Positions 8,005-15,756 of a stretch of 42,024 nucleotides of DNA are shown one piece after another. The notes beneath the pieces are model-generated. The model did not search any database, was not told the origin of the DNA, and saw only the letters and a list, made by a program, of their open reading frames with translations. The DNA is taken from positions 1 to 42,024 of the forward strand of contig OMJM01000037.1 of assembly GCA_900299345.1 (NCBI GenBank). Direction: 5' to 3'. Within the stretch, counting starts at the first letter, position 1, and every line of letters begins with the position of its first letter. The DNA comes from a bacterium. Lineage in GTDB: Bacteria; Fibrobacterota; Fibrobacteria; UBA11236. A program made the translations under genes and the position numbers.

Positions 8005-8844
8005 ATGCGATTCATCAAGATGCAAGGTACGGGCAACGACTATGTCTACGTGGATGCTTTCCGCGAGAAGGTGGAAAATCCGGCCGTGCTTGCCGAGAAG
8101 ATTTCCCACCGTCGTTTCGGAGTGGGCGCCGATGGCCTGATCCTCATCAAGCCCAGTCCCGGCATGGACGCCGAGATGGAGATGTACAACGCCGACGGAT
8201 CCCGCTCCGAAATGTGCGGCAACGGTCTGCGTTGTGTGGCAAAGTATGTCCACGACACGTATGCGCCGGGCAAGGCGGACTTTCGTTTTCTGACCGGCGC
8301 GGGCTTGCGCGAAGCGCATATTGTCCGTCGCGATGAAGCCGGGCGCGCCGAACAGGTGCAACTGGATATGGGTGTTCCCATTTTCAAGGGATTGGATATC
8401 CCGACGACGTTCAACGAACCCGAAGTGTTTCGCAAGACCATCGAAGTCGGCGGGCGCAAATTGGAATTCAGTTCCGTGTCCATGGGCAATCCGCATTGCG
8501 TGATCTATGTGGGCGATGTCAAGAATTTTCCCGTCGAGCAGATTGGGCCGCTCATCGAGCACCATGCGTGGTTTCCGCGCCGCGTCAATGTCGAGTTTGT
8601 GCAGGTACTCTCGCCTTCCGAGGCCATTCAGCGGACTTGGGAGCGCGGCTCCGGGGAAACCTGGGCCTGTGGCACCGGTGCGGCAGCCGTGTCCGTGGTG
8701 GGTCGCAAGCTCGGCGTGACGGGTGACCGCCTCACGATTCACCTCACAGGTGGTGATTTGTTGCTGGAATATTCCGGCGAGGGATCAGTGAAGATGACGG
8801 GCAACGCCGTCGAAGTGTTTCGCGGCGAATTTTCCGCGTCCTGA
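8005..8844 (+). CDS. dapF: Diaminopimelate epimerase
   Basis: Converts LL- to meso-diaminopimelate for lysine and peptidoglycan synthesis, cofactor-free, in the cytoplasm. 279 aa from the ATG at 8005, which gives the standard N-terminus MRFIKMQGTGNDYV. The two catalytic cysteines are in MCGNGLRC (C71) and ACGTGAAAV (C222). The substrate motifs NADGSRSEM and GNPHCVI are present. The length is normal. The start lies 20 nt after the large palindrome. The ribosome site is weak. It is convergent with the SPOR gene (16 nt apart). Confidence 0.97.
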   Translation: MRFIKMQGTGNDYVYVDAFREKVENPAVLAEKISHRRFGVGADGLILIKPSPGMDAEMEMYNADGSRSEMCGNGLRCVAKYVHDTYAPGKADFRFLTGAGLREAHIVRRDEAGRAEQVQLDMGVPIFKGLDIPTTFNEPEVFRKTIEVGGRKLEFSSVSMGNPHCVIYVGDVKNFPVEQIGPLIEHHAWFPRRVNVEFVQVLSPSEAIQRTWERGSGETWACGTGAAAVSVVGRKLGVTGDRLTIHLTGGDLLLEYSGEGSVKMTGNAVEVFRGEFSAS

Positions 8845-8860
8845 TTTTTACTGAGTGCGG

Positions 8861-9295
8861 CTATTGCCGCACGACGAAACCCTGGATTCCCCGTTCCGCA
8901 AGATCCGCCAGCATGTCCTCGGCATCCTGTCGTGTGGCAAAACCGCCAAGACGCAGTTTGTAATAGGGAGGATCGAAAATCACATCCACTTTTTCGCCCA
9001 ACGTTTGTTCGAGGAAGGTTTTGCGCGACTGCGCGGAATCCAGATCGGAAAGCGCGTCCACTTGAACTCGAAATGCGGAAGCTTTGGTCAGCGAAGTGGA
9101 CGTATCGGTGTTTTCCGGCTGCGGGACGGGGCTTTCCGTGGATCGGAAATCGGCCGGTTTGATGGTGGGCAGTGCTATCGGATGAGCGTCGATCAAGCTG
9201 TCCACCGCATTAGGCGGGGAGAAATTGCGCGCGGAATTCTGTGTTCCAGCCGGAACCATGACCGTAAGCGCCATCAACAGGAGCAGGAATTTCAT
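8861..9295 (-). CDS. Exported SPOR-domain protein
   Basis: 144 aa. The ATG at 9295 opens a clean signal peptide (MKFLLLLMALTVMVPAG). A GTG at 9343 would add an unlikely polar N-terminus. After a Pro/Ser/Thr-rich linker (about 20-70) comes a SPOR domain (about 73-143): FRVQVDALSDLDSAQ, a central helix, YYKLRLGGFATRQDAEDML and a final strand. SPOR domains bind denuded glycan strands at division sites, so it probably localises to the septum in the periplasm. It is divergent from the cupin gene (50 nt) and is the smaller of two SPOR proteins in the window. Confidence 0.82.
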   Translation of the reverse strand: MKFLLLLMALTVMVPAGTQNSARNFSPPNAVDSLIDAHPIALPTIKPADFRSTESPVPQPENTDTSTSLTKASAFRVQVDALSDLDSAQSRKTFLEQTLGEKVDVIFDPPYYKLRLGGFATRQDAEDMLADLAERGIQGFVVRQ

Positions 9296-9345
9296 CCAAT
9301 GAAAATTGCATTTTGCGGGAGGGTTTTGTGAATGGGAGGACACGC

Positions 9346-9780
9346 ATGATTCCGAATTCCCTGAGGCTGTTTGCCGTGACGGTTACGGTGGTTTTTTCTG
9401 GTGGAGTGTTTGCCGGCGAAGCCGATTACAAGGCGCAAGTCAAAAGCACCATGCTTCTCCAAACGGATACCACGGCCGCGGGTCAGCCGATTCGGTATTT
9501 GCCAACGGACAAACCCGAAGTCACCGTGCGCATCGTCGAGATTCCTCCGGGCGGAGAAACCGGATGGCATACCCATCCGGTTCCGGGATACGGGTACATC
9601 CTCTCGGGACAATTGACGCTGGAGGTGGAAGGAAAGAAGACGTTGACGTTCGACTCGGGTCAGGCTGTCATCGAATCCGTGGACCTGTTGCACAACGGAA
9701 AAAATCTCGGAACAAAGCCGCTCAAGATTCTGGCGTTTTTCACGGGAGAAGCTGGTAAGCCGCATACCATCAAGAAATAA
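9346..9780 (+). CDS. Exported cupin-domain protein
   Basis: 144 aa. The ATG at 9346 has an excellent ribosome site (GGGAGGA, 5-nt spacing) and opens a signal peptide ending near GVFAGEA. A single cupin fold follows, with the metal-binding motif WHTHP (H75, H77), the GYGYILSGQL strand and a later His at 116. It is thus a small periplasmic beta-barrel, probably metal-binding. Homologues of this shape are often annotated only as cupin proteins, so substrate and reaction are unknown. Confidence 0.8.
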   Translation: MIPNSLRLFAVTVTVVFSGGVFAGEADYKAQVKSTMLLQTDTTAAGQPIRYLPTDKPEVTVRIVEIPPGGETGWHTHPVPGYGYILSGQLTLEVEGKKTLTFDSGQAVIESVDLLHNGKNLGTKPLKILAFFTGEAGKPHTIKK

Positions 9781-9857
9781 CGGAATTCTTTTCTTCCTGT
9801 CGTGAAGTTGAACGATTTTCCAAGCCGGACCGGGGGCCTGAGTATATCTTTGCCCCC
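9781..9857 (+). promoter_or_regulatory. Gap before the TPR-like gene; TATATC box close to the start codon
   Basis: The 77-nt gap carries TATATC at 9843-9848, only 10 nt before the ATG at 9858, and no purine-rich ribosome site. If this is a -10 box, the transcript would have almost no leader. No matching -35 was found at normal spacing. Confidence 0.3.
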
Positions 9858-10319
9858 ATGACCCAGGACGAAATCGAAGAACTTCTCAATGGGGCCATGG
9901 ATCTCATGGCCGATTTCCGCGAGGACGAGGCAGAAGAGATCATCAATACGCTGATCGCCCAGTTGAAGTCCAAAATGAATTCCACGCCCGAGGATGCCGA
10001 TCGGTATTATTACTGGGGGCGCAGTCTGGCATTGCTGGAGGAAAATGAGCAGGCGCTGTTGCGGTTTGAAAAGGCCTTGAAAGCCAAACCGGACCACGAA
10101 GGTGCGCTGTGGGAGACCACCACCTTGCTCCTGTACGAACTCGACCGGCCCGAGGGAGCCAAGGCCATTCTTGAGCAAAGCCTGATCCCACTTTTTCCGG
10201 GCAACGAACTGTATACCGAAGCATTGGCCGCGGCAGAGACGCTGATTCGCCGACGTGGTCCCAAGGCAATGCCCAAGGATGTTGAAGAAGAAGATTCCGA
10301 AGAAGCACCGCCCCGGTAG
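9858..10319 (+). CDS. Small TPR-like acidic protein
   Basis: 153 aa, cytoplasmic, very acidic. About residues 45-125 form paired helices typical of tetratricopeptide repeats (YYYWGRSLALLEENEQALLRF, then a second ALWETTTLL unit), suggesting a protein-interaction role. The N-terminal 40 residues form another helical pair rich in Glu/Asp. The last residues, APPR and the TAG stop, are encoded inside a palindromic repeat. It is convergent with scpB. No specific family is recognised. Confidence 0.7.
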   Translation: MTQDEIEELLNGAMDLMADFREDEAEEIINTLIAQLKSKMNSTPEDADRYYYWGRSLALLEENEQALLRFEKALKAKPDHEGALWETTTLLLYELDRPEGAKAILEQSLIPLFPGNELYTEALAAAETLIRRRGPKAMPKDVEEEDSEEAPPR

Positions 10320-10350
10320 GGGCGGGATTATCCCGCCCCTACCGGGGCGG
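10308..10350. repeat. Perfect 20-bp palindrome containing both stop codons of convergent genes
   Basis: 10308-10327 and 10331-10350 are exact reverse complements around a TTA loop. On the plus strand it encodes the last codons CCG CCC CGG TAG of the TPR-like gene. On the minus strand the same four codons end scpB. The core GGGGCGGG / CCCGCCCC matches the palindrome at 7941-7985, so this is a repeat family. It may act as a bidirectional terminator, although no T-tract follows. Confidence 0.9.
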
Positions 10351-11064
10351 TTCCATTCCCAGCGACAGTTGTTCCGGTTCCATATCCGGTTGCTGCTCTT
10401 CCCGAACCTCGCCTTCCGCATTCAATTGCGGAATCAGGGATTGTGCATTCAGGATTCCTTCGAATTCAGAGAGCCGCGGTAGATCGTCGGGCACGCGGCT
10501 GATGCCGAAGTAGCGCAAAAAATCACGCGTCGTGTGGTAGGTGAAGGCATGGCCCATGCCATCCGAGCGCTTGCCGATATCGATGAGCTTCTTGTCCAGA
10601 AGAGTCTTCAGGCTGCCGTCCGCATTGACGCCGCGAATAGCCTCGATTTCAGCCTTGGTGATGGGTTGCTTGTAGGCCACGATGGCCAAGGTTTCCAGAG
10701 AAGCCTGCGAAAGGCGGCGCGGCGCGGACTCCTTGAACATCCTGCGGATCCACGGAAAATATTTCGGCAGGGTGCGGATGCGGAAACTGCCGTCCACTTC
10801 GACGATCTCAAAAGGCATGTCCGTGGATTCGAGCGAGTGGTTGAGGCCTTTCACCAGCTGGCGCAGGTGGGGGAGATCCCATTCATCACCGAGGATTTCG
10901 CGCAACGTGCGGCCGTTCTGGAAATCATGCGACGCGAACAACAGGGCGCACAGAAGTTTGTCCGGCGGAGGTGCCCACGTCGGAAGCAATTCGATTTCGG
11001 TTTCATCCTCCACCGAATCTGGAAGCGTCTGCTCTTCGGCTGGCTGTGTCGTTTCTTCGCTCAC
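10339..11064 (-). CDS. scpB: Segregation and condensation protein B
   Basis: Kleisin partner of the SMC-ScpAB condensin complex, needed for chromosome organisation and segregation. 241 aa with two winged-helix domains. The ESAPRRLSQASLETLAIVAYKQPITKAEIEAIRGV stretch (residues about 114-148; only its hallmark ALETLAIVAYKQPIT-like core is diagnostic) is the family signature. The first 30 residues are a low-complexity acidic tail. The start ATG overlaps the scpA stop by 4 nt (ATGA). The 3' end (PPR, stop) lies in the palindrome described at 10308. Confidence 0.93.
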   Translation of the reverse strand: MSEETTQPAEEQTLPDSVEDETEIELLPTWAPPPDKLLCALLFASHDFQNGRTLREILGDEWDLPHLRQLVKGLNHSLESTDMPFEIVEVDGSFRIRTLPKYFPWIRRMFKESAPRRLSQASLETLAIVAYKQPITKAEIEAIRGVNADGSLKTLLDKKLIDIGKRSDGMGHAFTYHTTRDFLRYFGISRVPDDLPRLSEFEGILNAQSLIPQLNAEGEVREEQQPDMEPEQLSLGMEPPR

Positions 11065-12074
11065 GAATCATCCTCTTCCAGTCCCGCGACTGTTTCGTCG
11101 GGACCGGTGGTATCCAAGGCTGCTGCCGCAAGGGATTCCAGCGCGGCGGCATCCGGTGTGGCGCCACCCTCGGCGCGCAGTTCCTGCTCCAGTTGTAACA
11201 AAATTTCATCGAGTGCGGTGCGGGCCGCGCGCTTGCGGATTTGATCCTGCACCCATTCCACGAGACCAGTCTTGAATTCCGGCAAGGGATCGATTTGTGT
11301 TTCGGAACCTTCGACCTTGGGCGCGACCAGTTTGGTATACACCCAGATGCCGCCCATGGTGTGGTTCTGGCGCAATTCGATGCGATCCAGCTTACAGAGC
11401 TCGAGTACTGCCATGAAGGTCACCACGCGCACGATGCGGCGGGGATCGGTGATAAACAGATCGTCGAAGGGTTTGCGTCCGGTTTCAATCAACTCGGTCT
11501 CGACGTGCTGCATGCGATCCTCGATGGTGACGTCGTCAATTTCCACCTCGTGGACGGGAATCACGGGGCGCTGCTGCAGCACTGTGCGGAACGCGACCAG
11601 CAGATCATAAATCCCGGCCTCGTGCTCTCCGTCCAGCGTGGTGTTGTCCGACGGTCCGCGACCTTCCGAACGGCCGCGGGGAAAGGATCCGAAATTCCGA
11701 TCTTCAACGCCACGCAGGGCGCGCGCGGCACCTTTGAATTTCTGATACTCGAGCATCTGCTCAATCAACGCCTGTCGATCGAGCTGGTATTCCATCTCTT
11801 CCAACTCGTCTTTTTCATCGGCCGGCAGAAGTTCACGGGCCTTGAGGCGCATCAAGCGCGAGGCCATGACGAGAAATTCCCCGGCGTTGGCGAGGTTCGC
11901 TTGATCCACGTGTTCGAGATACTGGAGATACTGATCCGTGATGGTGGCAATCGCAATGTCCCGGAGGTTGAGCTCGTTTTTCTCAACCAGGTACAGCAGC
12001 AGATCGAGCGGTCCTTCGAAAACCGGAAGCCGGACTTCGTAACCGGGATCCTGAAGCTGGGCCAAAGTCGTCAT
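11061..12074 (-). CDS. scpA: Segregation and condensation protein A (kleisin)
   Basis: Kleisin subunit bridging the SMC heads with ScpB. 337 aa, longer than the usual 240-270. The N-terminal motif VRLPVFEGPLDLLLYLVEKNEL (about 14-35) is diagnostic, as is the following DIAIATITDQYLQYLE helix. The extra length lies mainly in the middle (about 120-150, with a Gly/Arg/Ser-rich run) and the acidic C-terminus. The start overlaps the glmS stop by 4 nt, so translation is coupled along glmS-scpA-scpB. Confidence 0.93.
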   Translation of the reverse strand: MTTLAQLQDPGYEVRLPVFEGPLDLLLYLVEKNELNLRDIAIATITDQYLQYLEHVDQANLANAGEFLVMASRLMRLKARELLPADEKDELEEMEYQLDRQALIEQMLEYQKFKGAARALRGVEDRNFGSFPRGRSEGRGPSDNTTLDGEHEAGIYDLLVAFRTVLQQRPVIPVHEVEIDDVTIEDRMQHVETELIETGRKPFDDLFITDPRRIVRVVTFMAVLELCKLDRIELRQNHTMGGIWVYTKLVAPKVEGSETQIDPLPEFKTGLVEWVQDQIRKRAARTALDEILLQLEQELRAEGGATPDAAALESLAAAALDTTGPDETVAGLEEDDS

Positions 12075-13897
12075 TCGACGGTCACACTCTTCGCGAGATT
12101 GCGGGGGGTATCCACGTCGCAGCCGCGCGACACGGCAATGTGATAGGCCAGTAATTGCAAGGGAACCACCGCCAGCAACGGACTCAGCATGGGCAAAGTC
12201 TTGGGAATATGGATGATGTGATCGGCGATTCCCTTGAGCTGGCCCTCATCCGCATCGGTCACCGCGAGGATGCGACCGCCGCGCGCCTTCACCTCTTGCA
12301 TGTTGGAGACCACCTTGTCGAACAGTCCGTCGGTGGGACAAATGACCACAGTGGGCATGTCGGCGTCGATGAGGGCAATCGGACCGTGCTTCATCTCTGC
12401 GGCGGGATATCCTTCGGCATGGATGTAGGAGATTTCCTTGAGTTTGAGCGCTCCCTCGAGCGCCACGGGATAGTTGTAGCCACGACCCAGATACAGGAAG
12501 TTGCGGTGGTTCTTGTATTGCTCCGCGATGGCCTTGATGGCGTCATTCTGCTTGAGGATTTCCGAGATCTGTCCCGGGATGGCCTGCAATGCCTTGCAGA
12601 TACGCATGCCTTCGTCGGGTCCGACCTTGCGCATGCGACCCAGCAGCAAGGCGATCAGGTTGAGCACCGCGACTTGCGAGGTAAAGGCCTTGGTGGAGGC
12701 CACGCCGATTTCTGGTCCGGCGTGCAGATAGACGCCGCCATTGGTTTCGCGGGCGATGCTGCTTCCCACGACATTGCAAATGCCCAGTACGGTCGCACCC
12801 TTGCTTTTGGCTTCGCGCAGCGCGGCCAAAGTGTCTGCCGTTTCTCCGGATTGTGAGATGACGAACACCACGGTCTTGTCATCGATGATGGGGTTGCGGT
12901 AACGGAACTCAGAGGCGTATTCGACTTCGACCGGGATTCCCGCCAGATCTTCGATGACGTATTCACCGACCTTGCCGGCGTAAAACGACGTACCGCAGGC
13001 GACGAGCAGGATGCGTTTGATCCCGCGCAATTCGGGTTGCACGAGGTTCAGACCCTGCAACTTGGCAGTTCCTGAGTCGGCGATCAGGCGGCCGCGCAGG
13101 GAGTTGACGATGGTTTCCGGCTGCTCGAAGATTTCCTTCAGCATGAAGTGCGGGAAATTTCCCTTGGCCACCTGATCCGCGCTGAACTCGATGTTCTGCA
13201 CTTCACGCCGGACTTCGGCGCGCGCCTGGTTGGTAATGCGGTAGCCTGTCGGAGTGATTTCCACCATGTCGTTGTCGTCCAGGTAGGCAACCTTCTTGGT
13301 GTATTGGACGATGGCGGAAGCATCCGACGCGAGGAAGTTTTCGCCCTTGCCCACGCCGAGCACCAGTGGGCTGCCGCGCCGCGCGCCGATGAGCACGCCC
13401 GGCTCATGCGCGGAAACGACCACGATCCCGAAGGCGCCTTCAAGATGCGCCAGCGCATCGGCCACGGCCTGCGCCAGATTGCCCTTGTAAAACTTGGACA
13501 CGAGATGGACGATGACTTCGGTGTCCGTCTCGGATTTGAAGAGCACCCCGTCTTTTTTGAGGCGTTCCTTGATCAGGGAATAATTTTCGATGATGCCGTT
13601 GTGCACCACGGCAAAATTGCCATCCTCGCTGGTGTGTGGATGGGCGTTGGGAACGGATGGCGCTCCGTGCGTGGCCCAGCGTGTATGGCCGATGCCGACG
13701 TGTCCCTTTAAGGGATGGGAGTGAAGGGCAGCTTCCAATTCGGACAGCTTGCCCTGTGCTCGCACGAGATCGAGGCCTTGTCCGTTTTGTCCACAAACTC
13801 CCGCGCTATCATAACCGCGGTATTCGAGTTTGCGCAAACCGTTGATGAGGACTTCCTGCGCCTTGCGTTTTCCGGTATAAGCAACGATTCCGCACAT
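12071..13897 (-). CDS. glmS: Glutamine-fructose-6-phosphate aminotransferase (isomerising)
   Basis: Makes glucosamine-6-phosphate from fructose-6-phosphate and glutamine, the first step to UDP-GlcNAc for peptidoglycan and LPS. 608 aa, standard length. The N-terminus MCGIVAYTG gives catalytic Cys after Met removal. The glutaminase domain (about 1-235) is followed by two SIS isomerase domains, and the canonical end PRNLAKSVTVE is present. The ATG at 13897 is 9 nt after the glmM stop and uses an AGAGG site within the glmM end. No glmS ribozyme is possible in so short a gap. Confidence 0.98.
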   Translation of the reverse strand: MCGIVAYTGKRKAQEVLINGLRKLEYRGYDSAGVCGQNGQGLDLVRAQGKLSELEAALHSHPLKGHVGIGHTRWATHGAPSVPNAHPHTSEDGNFAVVHNGIIENYSLIKERLKKDGVLFKSETDTEVIVHLVSKFYKGNLAQAVADALAHLEGAFGIVVVSAHEPGVLIGARRGSPLVLGVGKGENFLASDASAIVQYTKKVAYLDDNDMVEITPTGYRITNQARAEVRREVQNIEFSADQVAKGNFPHFMLKEIFEQPETIVNSLRGRLIADSGTAKLQGLNLVQPELRGIKRILLVACGTSFYAGKVGEYVIEDLAGIPVEVEYASEFRYRNPIIDDKTVVFVISQSGETADTLAALREAKSKGATVLGICNVVGSSIARETNGGVYLHAGPEIGVASTKAFTSQVAVLNLIALLLGRMRKVGPDEGMRICKALQAIPGQISEILKQNDAIKAIAEQYKNHRNFLYLGRGYNYPVALEGALKLKEISYIHAEGYPAAEMKHGPIALIDADMPTVVICPTDGLFDKVVSNMQEVKARGGRILAVTDADEGQLKGIADHIIHIPKTLPMLSPLLAVVPLQLLAYHIAVSRGCDVDTPRNLAKSVTVE

Positions 13898-13906
13898 GTG
13901 AAAAAA

Positions 13907-15244
13907 TTACCTCTTCTCGACCGTCAGACACAGCCGTTCCGCTTCCTCGCGATTTGGCGCTTCGGCGATGATTCTCGCCACGGGTTCCGTGTTGGAGGGG
14001 CGCACGTGAACCCAGCTTCGATCCCAAGCGAAGCGCAAACCGTCCCGGCGATCCACCTCCGCTCCTGCAAAAGTGTTCTCCAGATGGGCATATAGCTCCG
14101 TAAGGCTTTTACCACCCAGTTCGAATTTGCGCTTGTCGATATGATAGGATGGAATTTCCGACACCAAGGTGGACACGGTTGCCCCGCGTTCGGCAAGATT
14201 TTGCAAGGTCATGGCCACAGCCAGAATTCCGTCCCGGCCGTAGTGCAGATCGGGAAGGATGATGCCGCCGTTGCCCTCGCCGCCGATGACGCTGCCGTTT
14301 TCGCGCATCGCCACGGTCACGTTGACTTCGCCCACCTTGGCCCTTGCCGCTTTCACTCCGTGCTTGGCCGCGATGTCTTCCACCATGCGGCTGGTGGAGA
14401 GGTTCACGGTCACCGGGCCTTTGCGCCGTCGTAGCATGAATTCCACTGCCAATGCCAAAGTGTATTCCTCGCCAATGGCTTCGCCGTGTTCGTTCACCAA
14501 GGCGCAGCGATCTGCATCAGGATCCGTGGCAAAGCCGACGTCACATTTTTTTTGGAGGACCAGATTCCGTAGATCGGAAAGATTCTCCGGCGTGGGCTCA
14601 GGGATATGGGGGAAAATACCATTGGGTTCCACATGCACAGCGTGGATCTGGCATCCCAGTTTCTCCAACAGCCGGGGGACGATGAGACTGCCGGCGCCGT
14701 TGACACCGTCGTAGGCCACCTTGAATTTCCGTTTGCGGACGAGCTCCACGTCGATGCAGTCGAGATCGAGAATGGCCTGAATGTGTCCATCATCAGCGCC
14801 GCTGGATTGAGAAATGGTTCCGACGCCGGCATATCCCTGCCATTTGAATTGGCGGTTGTCCACGATGGAGAAAAGTTTCTGGACTTGCGCCTCGTCGAGA
14901 AAAATTCCCTCGTGGTTCAGAAATTTGAGGGCGTTCCACTCGATGGGATTGTGCGAGGCCGTGACGATGATTCCAGCGTCGGCCTTGAGCTGCAGAACAG
15001 CCATTTCCACGGTCGGTGTCGAGGCTATGCCCAGCATGATGGCATCGGCTCCCGAGGCCTGCAAAGCGGCGGCCACGCACCCCTCGACCATGGCTCCCGT
15101 GGGGCGGGTGTCGCGGCCCACAACCACCTTTTTCGCGCCCAATAACTGGACAAAGGCATTGATATATTCGGAGATGACCAGAGGGTTGAAATCCGGGCCC
15201 ACGATGCCGCGGATGCCGGAGACGGAACGCATGAGGACGGACAT
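13907..15244 (-). CDS. glmM: Phosphoglucosamine mutase (alpha-D-phosphohexomutase family)
   Basis: Converts glucosamine-6-phosphate to glucosamine-1-phosphate, the step after GlmS. 445 aa. The phosphoserine loop TASHNP has Ser97. The metal loop DPDADR is at 241-246, the sugar loop GEGNGG at 322-327 and the phosphate-binding RPSNTEP near 415-421. The IEWNALKFL wording after the serine loop is the Bacteroidota/archaeal subtype. Its position just ahead of glmS supports GlmM over a generic phosphomannomutase. It is the first gene of the glmM-glmS-scpA-scpB operon. An alternative ATG exists four codons in. Confidence 0.92.
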   Translation of the reverse strand: MSVLMRSVSGIRGIVGPDFNPLVISEYINAFVQLLGAKKVVVGRDTRPTGAMVEGCVAAALQASGADAIMLGIASTPTVEMAVLQLKADAGIIVTASHNPIEWNALKFLNHEGIFLDEAQVQKLFSIVDNRQFKWQGYAGVGTISQSSGADDGHIQAILDLDCIDVELVRKRKFKVAYDGVNGAGSLIVPRLLEKLGCQIHAVHVEPNGIFPHIPEPTPENLSDLRNLVLQKKCDVGFATDPDADRCALVNEHGEAIGEEYTLALAVEFMLRRRKGPVTVNLSTSRMVEDIAAKHGVKAARAKVGEVNVTVAMRENGSVIGGEGNGGIILPDLHYGRDGILAVAMTLQNLAERGATVSTLVSEIPSYHIDKRKFELGGKSLTELYAHLENTFAGAEVDRRDGLRFAWDRSWVHVRPSNTEPVARIIAEAPNREEAERLCLTVEKR

Positions 15245-15300
15245 GTGCGGAAGATACTTTGTTTGGAAAACTTGCGCTGTTTTCTTGTAGATTAGCCGCT
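15245..15300. promoter_or_regulatory. Divergent gap between glmM and the DsbD-alpha-like gene
   Basis: 56 nt between two divergent starts. On the plus strand TTGGAA (15263-15268) and TAGATT (15288-15293) resemble -35 and -10 boxes, but the 19-nt spacing is long and the match is weak. Promoters for the glmM operon must also be here or just inside the neighbouring gene. Confidence 0.3.
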
Positions 15301-15756
15301 ATGAAAATTTTACCGGTTTTCCTGTTCGCAGCCTCCATTGCCATGGCGGGTGTCACCCCCAAAGTCACATATCATTTTGAGCCTAACGGATTCAAAGGTG
15401 ATTCGACCCGGCTTGTGGTTCATGTCAGACTACCCGCAGGTTGGCACATCCAGTCCAATGCTCCGCTGGATTCGTTCTTGATTCCTACCACGGTTCGAGC
15501 CGAGGGAAAAGATCTCGCTTTTGGCACGGCACTTTTCCCCAAGCCCGTGGAAAAAGAGTACCCTGCCCTTGGAGGAAAGGTCGCGTTGTTCGAGGGTGAA
15601 ATCGATATCAAGGTTCCCGCCAAACGGAATGGAACGAAAGTGAAACCCGAGGTCTTGAAAACCGTGAAAGTGAAACTCGGATATCAGGCTTGCAATGACA
15701 CGCAGTGTCTGCCGCCCAAGGAAATTGAGGCGGTGATGGAATCAAAATCGAAATGA
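15301..15756 (+). CDS. Stand-alone DsbD N-terminal (alpha) domain-like protein
   Basis: 151 aa, exported. A signal peptide MKILPVFLFAASIAMAG is followed by a single immunoglobulin-like beta domain. The motif GYQACNDTQCLPPKEI (about 127-142) has the two cysteines of the DsbD alpha domain, which passes electrons in the periplasm to partners such as cytochrome c maturation or DsbC-type proteins. The DsbD membrane and gamma domains are absent here, so it depends on a partner elsewhere. It could serve the cytochrome c of the nirK product (inference). Its stop directly abuts the rimO stop with no gap. Confidence 0.8.
   Translation: MKILPVFLFAASIAMAGVTPKVTYHFEPNGFKGDSTRLVVHVRLPAGWHIQSNAPLDSFLIPTTVRAEGKDLAFGTALFPKPVEKEYPALGGKVALFEGEIDIKVPAKRNGTKVKPEVLKTVKVKLGYQACNDTQCLPPKEIEAVMESKSK

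Noticed and set aside
11241-12143. 300-codon open frame on the plus strand opposite scpA
   Set aside because: It is a shadow of the real minus-strand genes scpA and the end of glmS, with odd composition (His/Gly/Gln-rich) and no motif. Similar antisense frames occur opposite glmS, glmM, rimO, uup and pstC.
13898-13906. glmS ribozyme
   Set aside because: Only 9 nt separate glmM and glmS, so the ribozyme is absent.
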